This document shows, in pieces, positions 18,320 to 27,989 of a stretch of DNA of 64,000 nucleotides. Location of the stretch: assembly GCF_034344865.1 (NCBI RefSeq), contig NZ_CP133774.1, positions 3,100,001 through 3,164,000 on the forward strand, in the 5' to 3' direction. Position 1 is the stretch's first letter, and every line of letters begins with the position of its first letter. Source of the stretch: Pseudomonas sp. 10S4 (GTDB lineage Bacteria; Pseudomonadota; Gammaproteobacteria; Pseudomonadales; Pseudomonadaceae). Made by a program: the position numbers and the translations under genes. The notes below the pieces were generated by a model that did no database searches, was not told the DNA's origin, and saw only the letters and a list, made by a program, of their open reading frames with translations.

Positions 18320-18460
18320 TGTTGTAGGAATTGGAGCTTTTACCGGAAGGCTCGGTCTGTAGGAATTTCCTGTTTTTGCATGAGCTGCAGCGCCGCTGCA
18401 CCAAGCCCCTGTTTTTTGCTTTATTTTTTGGCTTTCAGGAATGAACTGCGGGTTCGCTGC

Positions 18461-19714
18461 ATGTTGATCGAATTTTCCGTTTCCAACTATCGCTCCTTCC
18501 GGGACAAGCAAACCCTGTCCATGGCGGCGGCGCCGCGCTTAAGCAAAAAACGCAACCTGCTGATGCCATCCGTCAGTGGAGAAAGGCTCCCGGATTTGTT
18601 GAAGGTGGCTGCGATCTACGGGCCAAACGCATCGGGTAAATCTTCGCTTATCCGGGCGATGGGGATCATGGGCCAGTTGATTGCAGCGCCTCCGACCTCA
18701 AATGAAGAGCTGCTACCGGTCTCTCCATTTCGTTTTGACCCGCACCTCCAAAACGACCCCAGTTGTTTTGAGTACAACTTCATTCAACACGGGCTCCGAT
18801 ATCGGTTTGTCCTGCGTCTGACGGCGCAGCGGGTCATTGAGGAGGAACTGGTTTCATATCCCAAAGGCAAAGAAACGCTGCTGTATCAGCGTCGTTTTAC
18901 GCAGGAGGGAGAGCAGTACGTTTTCGGGGAAAACCTTCAGGGAGGCAAAGAAGTACACAATGCCTGGCGACGTCTGACGAACCCCAAGACACTCTTTATT
19001 TCGCAAGCTGTTGCGAACAGCAGCGAAGAGTTGGCCCAGTTGCGAAGTCCATTTAGCTGGTTTCAAACCGGTCTACTCGTTATTGAGCAGAACAACATGC
19101 TGGGGTTGTCAGCAGCGTCCATCAGATTTCTTCGGATGGCATCAGACTGCACACTAAATTTACGAGACTTTCTAAGGTCCGTGGATATTCCTGTATCTGC
19201 TATCCAGCTCAATACCGAAGACGCGGCGTCTGTTCAGATCACTAAAAAACTTACCTTGAAAGAGTTCTTCGCAGCTGCGCAGAAAGACAAAGTAACGCTG
19301 ACCCATACGAGCCTTTTAGGCAAAGCCGAGTTTGATTTTTCAGAGGAGTCCGGCGGCACAAAAAACCTGATTGGGTTCTGGCTGCCCTGGTTCATGATCA
19401 ATCATGCCGACGGGAGCGGGATCCTTTCTGTCGACGAGTTGGACAGCAGCCTTCACCCCTCAATAGTCGATGATCTCATTGCGAAACATCTGGACAGTGG
19501 GCTGAACACTCAGTTGATCTTTACCTCCCACGATACTCATCTCATGAACGCCAAAGTACTTCGGCGCGATCAGTTCTGGATTACCGAACGCGACGCTAAC
19601 GGCGCAACGAGTCTTTTTTCCGTTCATGATTTTGAAGGGCGAGAGAGTGAGGATGTCGAGAAGCGTTACTTTGAAGGCCGTTATCGCGGGTTACCGCTGA
19701 TAAGGCAGGGTTGA
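18461..19714 (+). CDS. AAA15-family ATPase (RloA/AbiLi-like), probable defence component
   Basis: A 417-residue ABC/SMC-type ATPase of the AAA_15/AAA_21 group. Walker A is GPNASGKS at 54-61; the ABC-like signature is SGGTKNL; Walker B is ILSVDELDSS at about 321-330, with D325 and E326; and a switch His is in FTSHDTHLM. The N-terminus MLIEFSVSNYRSFRDKQTLS is typical. Paired with a RloB/TOPRIM-like protein, it matches the RloAB/AbiL layout and resembles PARIS (AriA with AriB). These ATPases are thought to sense phage and control a toxic nuclease partner. The start at 18461 begins the family domain. The second gene follows the stop by 2 nt. Confidence 0.82.
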   Translation: MLIEFSVSNYRSFRDKQTLSMAAAPRLSKKRNLLMPSVSGERLPDLLKVAAIYGPNASGKSSLIRAMGIMGQLIAAPPTSNEELLPVSPFRFDPHLQNDPSCFEYNFIQHGLRYRFVLRLTAQRVIEEELVSYPKGKETLLYQRRFTQEGEQYVFGENLQGGKEVHNAWRRLTNPKTLFISQAVANSSEELAQLRSPFSWFQTGLLVIEQNNMLGLSAASIRFLRMASDCTLNLRDFLRSVDIPVSAIQLNTEDAASVQITKKLTLKEFFAAAQKDKVTLTHTSLLGKAEFDFSEESGGTKNLIGFWLPWFMINHADGSGILSVDELDSSLHPSIVDDLIAKHLDSGLNTQLIFTSHDTHLMNAKVLRRDQFWITERDANGATSLFSVHDFEGRESEDVEKRYFEGRYRGLPLIRQG

Positions 19715-19716
19715 TC

Positions 19717-20343
19717 ATGGCGCGCTCAATACGGCTATTTGACCGAAAGGCACCACGGTTCAAGCCTCAACCCAGCGTGCTGATCCTCTGTGAAGACAGC
19801 AAGTCAGGAAAACGATATTTGGAGGAGGCTGCCTTTCACTTCCGTGCCAACGCTCAAGTGGAAATAGCCCACTGCGGCGTCACACACCCAAGTGGCATTG
19901 TCGAAATAGCCATTGCCCGCCAGAAAGGCTTCGACAAGGTGTTTTGTGCATTGGATCGCGATACGCACCTATGTTTTGACCGTGCATTAAATCTGGCTAA
20001 GCCTCACCCGAAAATCAGAGTCATTGCTTCGTATCCCTGTTTTGAGTTTTGGCTACTTCTGCACTTTGGTTTCAATAGAAAGCCATTTCGAGCGGTTGGG
20101 AAGTATTCTCCAGGTGACTTGGTGACCAAAAGCCACAGAGAAAAACCGAGCATGGATAAATACGAGAAAGGCGAAGGCTCTAACTATTTCTCCCATCTGT
20201 TGGGTGAGCCATTCCAAAAGGCTAGAGCTTTAGCGCCCAAGATCATCGAGGACGTCGCCATCAGCGGCGAACCCAACCCCAGCACCGAAATCCATCTGCT
20301 GATGGACGAGTTCGAGACCCTCTCCAAACCTCAACCGATCTAA
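19717..20343 (+). CDS. RloB-domain (TOPRIM-like) protein, probable effector of the AAA15 operon
   Basis: A 208-residue protein with the RloB fold, a TOPRIM-like nuclease candidate. The glutamate E26 in LILCEDSKSGKRYLEE, the acidic DxD pair D80/D82 in CALDRDTH, and the ASYPCFEFWLLLHF block (E110) are all in place. This suggests an active metal-dependent nuclease. The GC-poorer, K/R-rich coding differs from neighbouring core genes. ATG at 19717 has AAGGCAGGG in front and lies 2 nt after the ATPase stop, so translation is coupled. No toxicity or target can be read from sequence. Confidence 0.8.
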   Translation: MARSIRLFDRKAPRFKPQPSVLILCEDSKSGKRYLEEAAFHFRANAQVEIAHCGVTHPSGIVEIAIARQKGFDKVFCALDRDTHLCFDRALNLAKPHPKIRVIASYPCFEFWLLLHFGFNRKPFRAVGKYSPGDLVTKSHREKPSMDKYEKGEGSNYFSHLLGEPFQKARALAPKIIEDVAISGEPNPSTEIHLLMDEFETLSKPQPI

Positions 20344-20346
20344 CAA

Positions 20347-20371
20347 CCCAGCCCGCATCGCGCGGGCTGGG
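20347..20371. terminator. Hairpin between the RloB gene and the convergent permease gene
   Basis: CCCAGCCCGC pairs with GCGGGCTGGG over 10 bp with a 5-nt loop. There is no T-run, so it is a weak or factor-assisted terminator. It lies 3 nt after the RloB stop. Confidence 0.6.
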
Positions 20372-20380
20372 CAACATCAT

Positions 20381-21864
20381 TTACCGACTAACCTTCCAGG
20401 CATCCCCAGCAGGCGCAGTCCCATGGTCATACGGCTTGGCCAGCCACATGTAGAGCAACCCCAACCCAATCACGATCGCCGTACTCAGCACCATCGCGTA
20501 GTTGATGTACCAAGCCGCATCCGGCGTACGCGGCCAGGCCATGTTGATGATCGCGCCGACACCGTAGATCAACGCACCAATGTTCACCGGCAAACCCCAC
20601 GCGCCGAGGGTGAATTTGCCGCTTGGTTTCCAGCCTTTCATCCGTGCGTACAGCGCTGCCAGGACGATCATCTGGAATGCCAGATAGATGCCGATGGCCG
20701 CGAAGCTGACGATGGTCGCTACGGCGTCTTGCAGGAAAAATCCGAGGGCGATGATTACCGCTGGCAGGACGCCGGACACAAACAGCGCCGCAACCGGCAC
20801 CTGGGTTGTAGGGGAAATCTTCTTCAGCAGTGTGCTGCCGATGACCATTTCATCCCGAGCGTAGGAATACAGCAGACGACTCGCTGCCGCTTGCAGGCTG
20901 ATGACGCAGGAGATGAAGGAAATCATCACCACGCCCATCACTACTTTCGAACCCACCGGACCGAAAGCGTTGTTGAGGATGGTGGTGACCGGGTCTTTGT
21001 CGGTGCCGTTGATCACCGCTTGCATGTCCGGCACGGCGAGGATCACGCCAGGCAAGCGAACATCGCCGAGATGCCGCCGATGTAGATGGTCATGCGCATG
21101 GCAATCGGGATTTGCTTGCTCGGGTTCGGGGTTTCTTCGGCGACATCGCCGCAGGCCTCGAAGCCGTAGTACAGGAACATCCCGGCCAGCGAGGCGGTGA
21201 GGAAGGCCGGCAGGTATGAGCCGTCGATGCGGATGTCGAAGGTGTTGAATAACACGCTGATCGGTTGATGACGCTCGAAGACCAGCAGGTAGACGCCGAC
21301 GATGACCGCGCCGATCAGCTCACAGAGGAAACCGAACATGGCGATCCGCGCCAGCACTTTGGTGCCGCTGAGGTTGACCAGGGTGGCGAACAGCGTCAGG
21401 AACAACGCGATGATGATGTTGGTGTTGTTGCTCGGTTCAAAACCCATCATCGCGGCCAGGTACGGACCGGCACCGACCGCCACGGCGGCGATGGTGACGC
21501 ACAGGGCGATGGAGTAGATCCAGCCGACCATCCACGCCCATTTTTTGCCGACCAAGCGGCGCGCCCACGGGTAGACGCCGCCGGAAATCGGGAATTGCGA
21601 AACCACTTCACCGAAGATCAGGCACACCAGCAACTGGCCGCAACCGACCAGCAAATAGGCCCAGAACATCGGCGGCCCGCCTGCGGCCAGGCACAGGCCG
21701 AACAGGGTATAAACCCCTACAACCGGCGAGAGGTAAGTGAAGCCCAGGGCGAAGTTTTCCCACAGGCTCATGCTGCGATTGAAATTCGAGGTGTAGCCCA
21801 GCTTGCGTAGCTGCTCGGCATCGCTGTCGGCAACGGCTGCGGAGAGATCGGGTGATGCACTCAT
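20381..21864 (-). pseudogene. APC-family amino acid/polyamine permease (frameshift)
   Basis: An APC-superfamily transporter of about 12 membrane helices. The first part (21864 to about 21046) contains the N-terminal helices (FALGFTYLSPVVGVYTLFGL, GEVVSQFPISGGVYPWARR, and FLYYGFEACGDVAEETPNP). The second part (about 21045 to 20381) carries the remaining helices in another frame. The break is at about 21045; one missing base (GCG-C-TGATCC on the coding strand) would join ISAMFACLA to LILAVPDMQ. Repaired length is about 494 residues. It ends the putrescine-type cluster, so GABA, putrescine or a related amine is a likely substrate. A sequencing error is likely. Confidence 0.82.
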
Positions 21865-22023
21865 GGTCTGTTAGCTCCGGAAAATCGGCAGATTTCGGAT
21901 GTCCGAAACCGTGACGGGGCCTTGGAGGCGCCGCCCGGGTCGGTGGTTATTGTTTTGGCTTGGTTGGGGTGGAACCTGGGTGGTGCTTAGTGCCGGTTTC
22001 TTCCCTGAGATTGCGGTGACGCC

Positions 22024-22087
22024 TTCGCGAGCAAGCCCGCTCCCACAGGGGAATGCGGTTGAATGTGGGAGCGGGCTTGCTCGCGAA
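22024..22087. repeat. Family A REP inverted pair
   Basis: TTCGCGAGCAAGCCCGCTCC...CACA followed closely (spacer 16 nt) by TGTGGGAGCGGGCTTGCTCG...CGAA. It lies between patD (end 22100) and the permease start (21864). The remaining 21865-22023 shows no repeat. Confidence 0.85.
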
Positions 22088-22099
22088 GCTTTTAAGCTT

Positions 22100-23524
22100 T
22101 TAATGCTTGAACATCACATGCCGCACGGTGGTGTAGTCCTCAAGCCCGTACATGGACATGTCCTTCCCGTAGCCGGACAATTTCTGACCGCCATGGGGCA
22201 TTTCGCTGACCAGCATGAAGTGCGTGTTCACCCAGGTGCAGCCGTATTGCAAGCGTGCAGCGAGGCGATGGGCGCGACCGACATCGGCGGTCCAGACTGA
22301 CGATGCGAGGCCGTAGTCCGAATCGTTGGCCCAGCCCAGCACCTGCGCTTCATCGGTGAATTTGGTCACTGACACCACCGGCCCGAACACTTCACGACGG
22401 ACGATTTCATCGTCCTGCTGCGCATCGGCCAATACGGTCGGTTCAAAGAAGAAACCATTGCCTTCCACAGCCTTGCCGCCCGTGACCAAACGGATGTGCG
22501 ACTGCGCCACGGCACGCTCGACAAACCCGGCCACGCGGTCGCGATGTTGCGCGGTGATCAGCGGCCCCAACTCGGTCGCCGGGTCATCCTGCAAACCGTA
22601 CTTGATGGTGCTGACCGCCGCGCCAAGCTTCTCGACGAATTTTTCGTAGATGCCGGCCTGGGCGTAGATACGGCATGCGGCGGTGCAGTCTTGCCCTGCG
22701 TTGTAGAAGCCGAAGGTACGAATACCTTCCACCGCGGCGTCGATGTCGGCGTCGTCGAACACGATCACCGGGGCCTTGCCGCCGAGTTCCATGTGCATGC
22801 GTTTAACGCTGTCGGCGGTGCTGGAAATGATGTTCGCGCCGGTGGCGATGGAGCCGGTCAGCGACACCATGCGCACTTTCGGATGCGTAACCAGCGGACT
22901 GCCGACGGTAGGACCACGACCGAACACCAGATTGAGCACGCCGGCCGGGAAGATTTCCGACGCCAGTTGCGCCAGACGCAATGCGGTCAGCGGGGTTTGT
23001 TCCGACGGTTTGAGCACCACGGTATTACCGGCGGCCAGGGCCGGGGCGATTTTCCAGGCGACCATCATCAGCGGGTAGTTCCACGGCGCGATAGAGGCGA
23101 TCACGCCGACCGGATCGCGGCGGATCATCGAGGTGTGACCGGCCAGGTATTCACCGCCGGCCGAACCACTCATGCAGCGGCTGGCTCCAGCGAAGAAACG
23201 AAACACGTCGGCAATCGCCGGGATCTCATCGTTCAGCGCGGCACTGTAGGGTTTGCCGCAGTTGTCCGATTCCAGTTTGGCCAGCTCTTCGCCATGGGCT
23301 TCGATGGCGTCGGCGAGTTTGAGCAGCAGCAGCGAGCGGTCTTTCGGCGGGGTTTGCGACCAGCCTTCGAAGGCGTTGTCGGCGGCGCGCACGGCGGCGT
23401 CGACCTGGGCTTCGGTGGCTTCATTGATTTCGACCAGTACTCGGCCGAGCGCCGGGTTGAACACCTGCTGGGCGGGGCCTTCGCCGTCGATCAGTTGGCC
23501 GTTGATCAAGAGTTTGGTTTGCAT
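22100..23524 (-). CDS. patD: Gamma-aminobutyraldehyde dehydrogenase (PatD/YdcW)
   Basis: Oxidises 4-aminobutanal, formed from putrescine, to GABA with NAD+. The 474-residue length equals E. coli PatD. The sequence has the ALDH elements [20 protein letters not shown] (Asn for the oxyanion hole), general base Glu in MELGGKAP, and the nucleophile Cys in [14 protein letters not shown] at 23524 gives [16 protein letters not shown]; the longer frame to 23572 has no support. It is the fifth gene after the second dehydrogenase in the ydc cluster. Confidence 0.9.
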   Translation of the reverse strand: MQTKLLINGQLIDGEGPAQQVFNPALGRVLVEINEATEAQVDAAVRAADNAFEGWSQTPPKDRSLLLLKLADAIEAHGEELAKLESDNCGKPYSAALNDEIPAIADVFRFFAGASRCMSGSAGGEYLAGHTSMIRRDPVGVIASIAPWNYPLMMVAWKIAPALAAGNTVVLKPSEQTPLTALRLAQLASEIFPAGVLNLVFGRGPTVGSPLVTHPKVRMVSLTGSIATGANIISSTADSVKRMHMELGGKAPVIVFDDADIDAAVEGIRTFGFYNAGQDCTAACRIYAQAGIYEKFVEKLGAAVSTIKYGLQDDPATELGPLITAQHRDRVAGFVERAVAQSHIRLVTGGKAVEGNGFFFEPTVLADAQQDDEIVRREVFGPVVSVTKFTDEAQVLGWANDSDYGLASSVWTADVGRAHRLAARLQYGCTWVNTHFMLVSEMPHGGQKLSGYGKDMSMYGLEDYTTVRHVMFKH

Positions 23525-23572
23525 CTCTATGTCCTCATCGAAACTATATTTTTCCTGCCGAAACCGAATCAA

Positions 23573-23662
23573 TGTGGGAGCGGGCTTGCTCGCGAAGAGG
23601 CCATCACATTCAACATTGATGTTGGCTGAAACACCGCTTTCGCGAGCAAGCCCGCTCCCACA
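23573..23662. repeat. Family A REP inverted pair
   Basis: TGTGGGAGCGGGCTTGCTCG...CGAA, a 42-nt spacer, then TTCGCGAGCAAGCCCGCTCC...CACA. It lies between ydcV and patD on the minus strand, a place where it might tune the relative amounts of transporter and enzyme mRNA. Confidence 0.85.
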
Positions 23663-23698
23663 GTAAATTCGGTTCCCACAGTGAGTAATTGTTGTCAG

Positions 23699-24526
23699 TT
23701 ATTTCCCGCCACTGCCCGCAACACTCTCGCCGCCACGGGTCAGGTAATAGGCGCCGAGGATCGGCAGCATGGTCACCATCATCACCAGCATCGCGACGAC
23801 GTTGGTCACCGGCACGTCCCGTGGGCGGCTGAGCTGGTTGAGCAACCACAGCGGCAGGGTGCGTTCATGGCCGGCGGTGAAGGTGGTGACGATGATCTCG
23901 TCGAACGACAGCGCAAACGCGAGCATGCCGCCGGCCAGCAGCGCCGAACCGAGACTCGGCAGGACGATGTAGCGGAAGGTCTGCCAGCCGTCGGCGCCGA
24001 GGTCCATCGAGGCTTCGATCAGGCTGTGCGAGGTGCGGCGCAAACGGGCGATGACGTTGTTGTAGACGATCACCACACAGAAGGTCGCGTGGCCGACGAT
24101 GATGGTGAACATCCCCGGCTCGATCCCCAGCGTCTTAAACGTCGCCAGCAACGCGATCCCGGTGATGATCCCCGGCAGCGCAATCGGCAGGATCAGCATC
24201 AGCGAGATGCCTTGTTTTCCGAAGAATTCGCGGCGGTACAACGCCGCCGACGCGAGGGTGCCGAGGACCATGGCAATCAACGTCGCGATGGCGGCGATTT
24301 GCGCCGAGAGCTTGATCGCTTCCAGTACGTCGGGGCGCGAAAACGCCACGCTGAACCAGTGCAGGGTGAAGCCTTTGGGCGGAAAGCTGAACGCAGCTTC
24401 TTCGGTATTGAAGGCGTACAGGAAGATGATCAAGATCGGGAAGTGCAGAAACACCAACCCGCCCCACGCGGCGATTTTCAGGCCCAGAGAGGCTTGATCG
24501 CCCTGTTTGATTGGCTTAGAGCGCAT
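23699..24526 (-). CDS. ydcV: ABC transporter permease YdcV (PotC family)
   Basis: A 275-residue inner-membrane permease of a polyamine/opine-type ABC importer. It has about six helices and the EAA loop ([20 protein letters not shown]), which docks the ATPase. The start overlaps ydcU by 11 nt (24516-24526), so translation is coupled. With YdcU it should form the heterodimeric channel for the substrate bound by YdcS. Confidence 0.9.
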   Translation of the reverse strand: MRSKPIKQGDQASLGLKIAAWGGLVFLHFPILIIFLYAFNTEEAAFSFPPKGFTLHWFSVAFSRPDVLEAIKLSAQIAAIATLIAMVLGTLASAALYRREFFGKQGISLMLILPIALPGIITGIALLATFKTLGIEPGMFTIIVGHATFCVVIVYNNVIARLRRTSHSLIEASMDLGADGWQTFRYIVLPSLGSALLAGGMLAFALSFDEIIVTTFTAGHERTLPLWLLNQLSRPRDVPVTNVVAMLVMMVTMLPILGAYYLTRGGESVAGSGGK

Positions 24527-25463
24527 CGAAGGCCCCCATGCGTTTAACGATGGTCAGGTAAACGGCGATCAACACAATCGGCACCAGGGTGAACGCGGCT
24601 GCCATCGGCATATTGCCGATCGCGCCTTGCTGGGCGTAGACCATGCTGCCGACGAAGTAGCCCGGCGGGCCCACCAGTTGCGGCACGATGAAGTCGCCGA
24701 GGGTCAGGGAAAAGGTGAAAATCGAACCGGCGGCGATGCCCGGAATCGACAGCGGCAAAATCACCTGCATGAACGTTTGGCGCGGTTTGGCGCCGAGGTC
24801 AGCGGAGGCTTGCAGCAGTGACGGCGGCAGGCGCTCCAGCGAGGCCTGGATCGGCAGGATCATGAACGGCAGCCAGATGTAGACGAACACCATGAACCGG
24901 CCCAGGTGCGAGGTCGACAAAGTGCTGCCGCCAACGCCGGGAATGCCGAGCACGAATTGCAGCACCGGCTCCAGTCCCATGTGTTGAACGAACCACTGCG
25001 CCACGCCGCCCTTGGCCAGCAGCAAGGTCCAGGCGTAGGCCTTGACGATGTAACTGGCCCACATCGGCATCATCACCGCGATGTAGAAAAACGCCTTGGT
25101 CTTACCGGTGGTGTAGCGCGCCATGTAATAGGCGATCGGGAACGCGACGATGGCGCTGGCAATCGACACGACAATCGCCATGCTCAAGGTGCGCAGGATG
25201 ATGTCGAAGTTCGACGGCTGGAACAGTGCAGCGAAGTTCGCCAGGGTCAGGTCGGGGGTGACCGCCATGGTGAAGTCATCGAAGGTGTAGAAACCTTGCC
25301 ACAACAGCACCAGCAGCGAGCCGAGGTAGATCGCGCCGAACCACAGCAGCGGCGGCACCAGCAGCAGCGACAGATAGAAGTTGGGCCGGCGATACAGCAG
25401 ATTGGAAAACCTGCGCAACGGCGAACCGCTGGCCGACGTTTGAGGGAGAGCCACGCTGTTCAT
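24516..25463 (-). CDS. ydcU: ABC transporter permease YdcU (PotB family)
   Basis: A 315-residue permease of the same importer, with about six helices and the EAA loop ([20 protein letters not shown]). Start at 25463 (MNSVALPQT) is preferred; it lies 1 nt after the ydcT stop codon, typical of coupled ABC genes. A longer frame to 25484 lies inside ydcT. Confidence 0.9.
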   Translation of the reverse strand: MNSVALPQTSASGSPLRRFSNLLYRRPNFYLSLLLVPPLLWFGAIYLGSLLVLLWQGFYTFDDFTMAVTPDLTLANFAALFQPSNFDIILRTLSMAIVVSIASAIVAFPIAYYMARYTTGKTKAFFYIAVMMPMWASYIVKAYAWTLLLAKGGVAQWFVQHMGLEPVLQFVLGIPGVGGSTLSTSHLGRFMVFVYIWLPFMILPIQASLERLPPSLLQASADLGAKPRQTFMQVILPLSIPGIAAGSIFTFSLTLGDFIVPQLVGPPGYFVGSMVYAQQGAIGNMPMAAAFTLVPIVLIAVYLTIVKRMGAFDAL

Positions 25464-25464
25464 C

Positions 25465-26511
25465 TCACACCCCGCCCACAACATTGTCGTGCAGCGGGAT
25501 CATCGCCTCGCGTGCCCAGCGCGCGCTGATGCGTTGCCCGGTCTGGTGCTGGGCGCTGGTGTCCAGCCACTGGACGTTGGCCTGGCTGATGTTCAGGGTC
25601 TGGCCGTTTTCCAGTTTCACTTCATAGCGGGTGGCGCTGCCTTGGTACTGGATGTCGTGCAGCAAGCCGCTGACTTCAATCTCATGGCTGGCCAGCGGGC
25701 CTTCGGCGAAACGCACGTGTTCCGGGCGAATCGAAAACGGCTGCGGATTGCCGCTCAACTGCTTCGCCAGATCGCCGCGAATCACGTTGGAGGTGCCGAC
25801 GAATTCAGCGACGAACGTGGTGGCCGGTTTCATGTAGAGGTTGCGCGGGGTGTCGACCTGCTCGATGCGACCCTTGTTGAAAACGGCCACGCGGTCGGAC
25901 ATCGACAGCGCTTCGGTCTGGTCGTGGGTGACGTAGATGAAGGTGATGCCGAGCTGGCGTTGCAGCTTCTTCAGCTCGCTTTGCATTTGCTCGCGCAGCT
26001 TCAGGTCGAGAGCACCGAGTGGTTCGTCGAGCAGCAACACGCGCGGACGATTGACCAAGGCGCGGGCCAGGGCCACACGCTGTCGCTGACCGCCAGACAG
26101 TTGCACCGGTTTGCGCTCGCCGTAGCCACCGAGGGCGACCATATCGAGGGCTTCTTCGGCGCGCTTCTGGCGTTCGGCTTTACCGACGCCTTTGACTTTC
26201 AAACCGTAGGCGACGTTGTCGCGAACGTTCATGTGCGGGAACAGCGCGTAATCCTGGAACACGGTGTTGACGTCACGCTGGTACGGCGGCGGCCCGGTCG
26301 GTCACGTCTTCGCCGTGAATACGGCATCGTGCCTGCGCGTCGGTTGTTCAAAGCCGGCGATCAGGCGCGGAGCACGGTCGTCTTTGCCGGAGCCGGAAGG
26401 GCCGAGCATGGAAAAGAACTCGCCGTCCTGAATATCGATGGAAACCCGGTCAACGGCCTTCACTTCGCCGAACTGACGGGAAACGTTGGTGAACTGGACT
26501 GCAAGCGTCAT
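25465..26511 (-). pseudogene. ydcT: ABC transporter ATP-binding protein YdcT (PotA family; several indels)
   Basis: ATPase of the putrescine-type importer. The start MTLAVQFTNVSRQFGEVKAVD is normal. The C-terminal 265 residues are intact: Q-loop [10 protein letters not shown], signature [15 protein letters not shown], Walker [12 protein letters not shown], switch [10 protein letters not shown], and a TOBE-type end. Between about 26284 and 26392 the frame is broken. Walker A reads SGSGKDDRAPRLIAGF where SGSGKTTVLRLIAGF is expected, which fits an extra G after AAA and an extra GC further on; more extra G/C bases follow up to VTDRPPYQRD. Several small G/C insertions in about 110 nt point to a consensus error. 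If real, the importer would be dead. Confidence 0.85.
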
Positions 26512-26610
26512 GGTGCGGTGCTCCAAAAAGGCGAAGGCCGTCGCAGCGGCCCTGCCTGGACTTCTGAAAAATCTGAATCAAGATCGCGTATCCGCGACTG
26601 GAATACTGAT

Positions 26611-26742
26611 TGTGGTGAGGGGGCTTGCCCCCGTTGGGCTGCGCAGCAGCCCTGAAATGGAGAATGCGGTTTATCTGCTAGATCGCGGTGGCTGTTGCTG
26701 GGGCGGCTTCGCCACCCAACGGGGGCAAGCCCCCTCGCCACA
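26611..26742. repeat. Family B intergenic palindromic element, copy 3
   Basis: Arms TGTGGTGAGGGGGCTTGCCC and GGGCAAGCCCCCTCGCCACA, with inner GGGCTGCGCAGCAGCCC. It lies between ydcS and ydcT on the minus strand. Confidence 0.8.
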
Positions 26743-26755
26743 GGTGATCGGTGTG

Positions 26756-27907
26756 TCAGCGACCGCCCATAATCGCGATGTAATCCTGGGTCCAGCGGCT
26801 GTACGGTACGAACTTGCCGCCTTCAGCCTGCGGGGTTTTCCAGAAGGCGATTTTCTCGAACTGGTCGAAACCGTTGGTCTTGCAACCCTCGGCGCCCAAC
26901 AGTTCGCTGCCCTGGCAAGCCGCCGGCACCGCTGGCAACGAGCCGAACCACGCGGCGACGTCACCCTGGACTTTCGGTTGCAGCGACCAGTCCATCCACT
27001 TGTAGGCGCAGTTCGGGTGTTTGGCCTCGGCGTGCAGCATGGTGGTGTCGGCCCAGCCGGTGGCGCCTTCTTTCGGGATGGTCGAAGCGATCGGCTGCTT
27101 CTCGTTCATCAGGCCGTTGACCTGATACGGCCAGGCGCTGGACGCGACCACGCCTTCGTTTTTGAAGTCACTCATCTGCACGGTGGTGTCGTGCCAGTAG
27201 CGGTGGATCAGCGGCTGCTGGGCGCGCAACAGATCGAGCACGGCTTTGTACTGGGTTTCGGTCAGCTCGTACGGGCTCTGGATGCCCAGTTCCGGCTTGG
27301 TGCTTTTCAGGTACAGCGCGGCGTCGGCGATGTAGATCGGGCCGTCATAGGCCTGCACACGACCTTTGTTCGGCTTGCCGTCCGGCAGGTTTTGCGCGTC
27401 GAACACTACGTTCCAACTGGTCGGCGCAGTCTTGAACACGTTGGTGTTGTACATCAGCACGTTCGGGCCCCACTGGTATGGAGTGCCATAAGTCTGCTTG
27501 TTGACCACGTACCACGGCGCATCTTTGAGGCGCGGGTCGAGGCCTTTCCAGTTCGGGATCAACGCCGTGTTGATCGGTTGCACACGCTTGCCGACGATCA
27601 ATCGCAGCGACGCATCGCCGGACGCGGTGACCAGGTCGTAACCACCCTTGGCCATCAAGCTGACCATTTCATCGGAGGTGGCGGCGGTCTTGACGTTGAC
27701 CTTGCAGCCGGTTTCCTTTTCGAAACCGGTCACCCAGTCGTAGGCCTTGTCGCTCTCGCCACGTTCGATGTAGCCGGGCCAGGCGACGATATCCAACTGA
27801 CCTTCGCCGGCACCGACGGCTTTCAGCGGTTCGGCGGCCTGGATACTGGCACTGGCCAGCAGTGCGGTGGTGATTGCACTGAGCAGTGCGGTCTTGTGCA
27901 CGAACAT
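26756..27907 (-). CDS. ydcS: Periplasmic polyamine-type solute-binding protein YdcS
   Basis: A 383-residue binding protein of the PotD-like family, with a signal peptide (to about residue 24, ASIQAAE). The match to E. coli YdcS is close from memory: IVAWPGYIERG, VNVKTAATSDEMVSLM, YRWHDTTVQMSDFKNEG-like block, and the end YSRWTQDYIAIMGGR. E. coli YdcS has been linked to putrescine uptake and also to polyhydroxybutyrate synthesis. It is the first transporter gene after the second dehydrogenase (82 nt gap). Confidence 0.93.
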   Translation of the reverse strand: MFVHKTALLSAITTALLASASIQAAEPLKAVGAGEGQLDIVAWPGYIERGESDKAYDWVTGFEKETGCKVNVKTAATSDEMVSLMAKGGYDLVTASGDASLRLIVGKRVQPINTALIPNWKGLDPRLKDAPWYVVNKQTYGTPYQWGPNVLMYNTNVFKTAPTSWNVVFDAQNLPDGKPNKGRVQAYDGPIYIADAALYLKSTKPELGIQSPYELTETQYKAVLDLLRAQQPLIHRYWHDTTVQMSDFKNEGVVASSAWPYQVNGLMNEKQPIASTIPKEGATGWADTTMLHAEAKHPNCAYKWMDWSLQPKVQGDVAAWFGSLPAVPAACQGSELLGAEGCKTNGFDQFEKIAFWKTPQAEGGKFVPYSRWTQDYIAIMGGR

Positions 27908-27989
27908 GGGGTTTCCCTCTTCTTTAATTATGGTCGGGGCAGTTGTGAACGTGGTGAAGCGTGCCGTTTTCGGCTTGTTGTTAGCGTAG

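Noticed and set aside
20347..20371. Strong rho-independent terminator after the RloB gene
   Set aside because: The hairpin has no U-tract on either side, so it is listed only as a weak terminator.
22496..23629. 377-residue plus-strand frame across patD
   Set aside because: Complement of the patD coding frame; composition typical of shadows.
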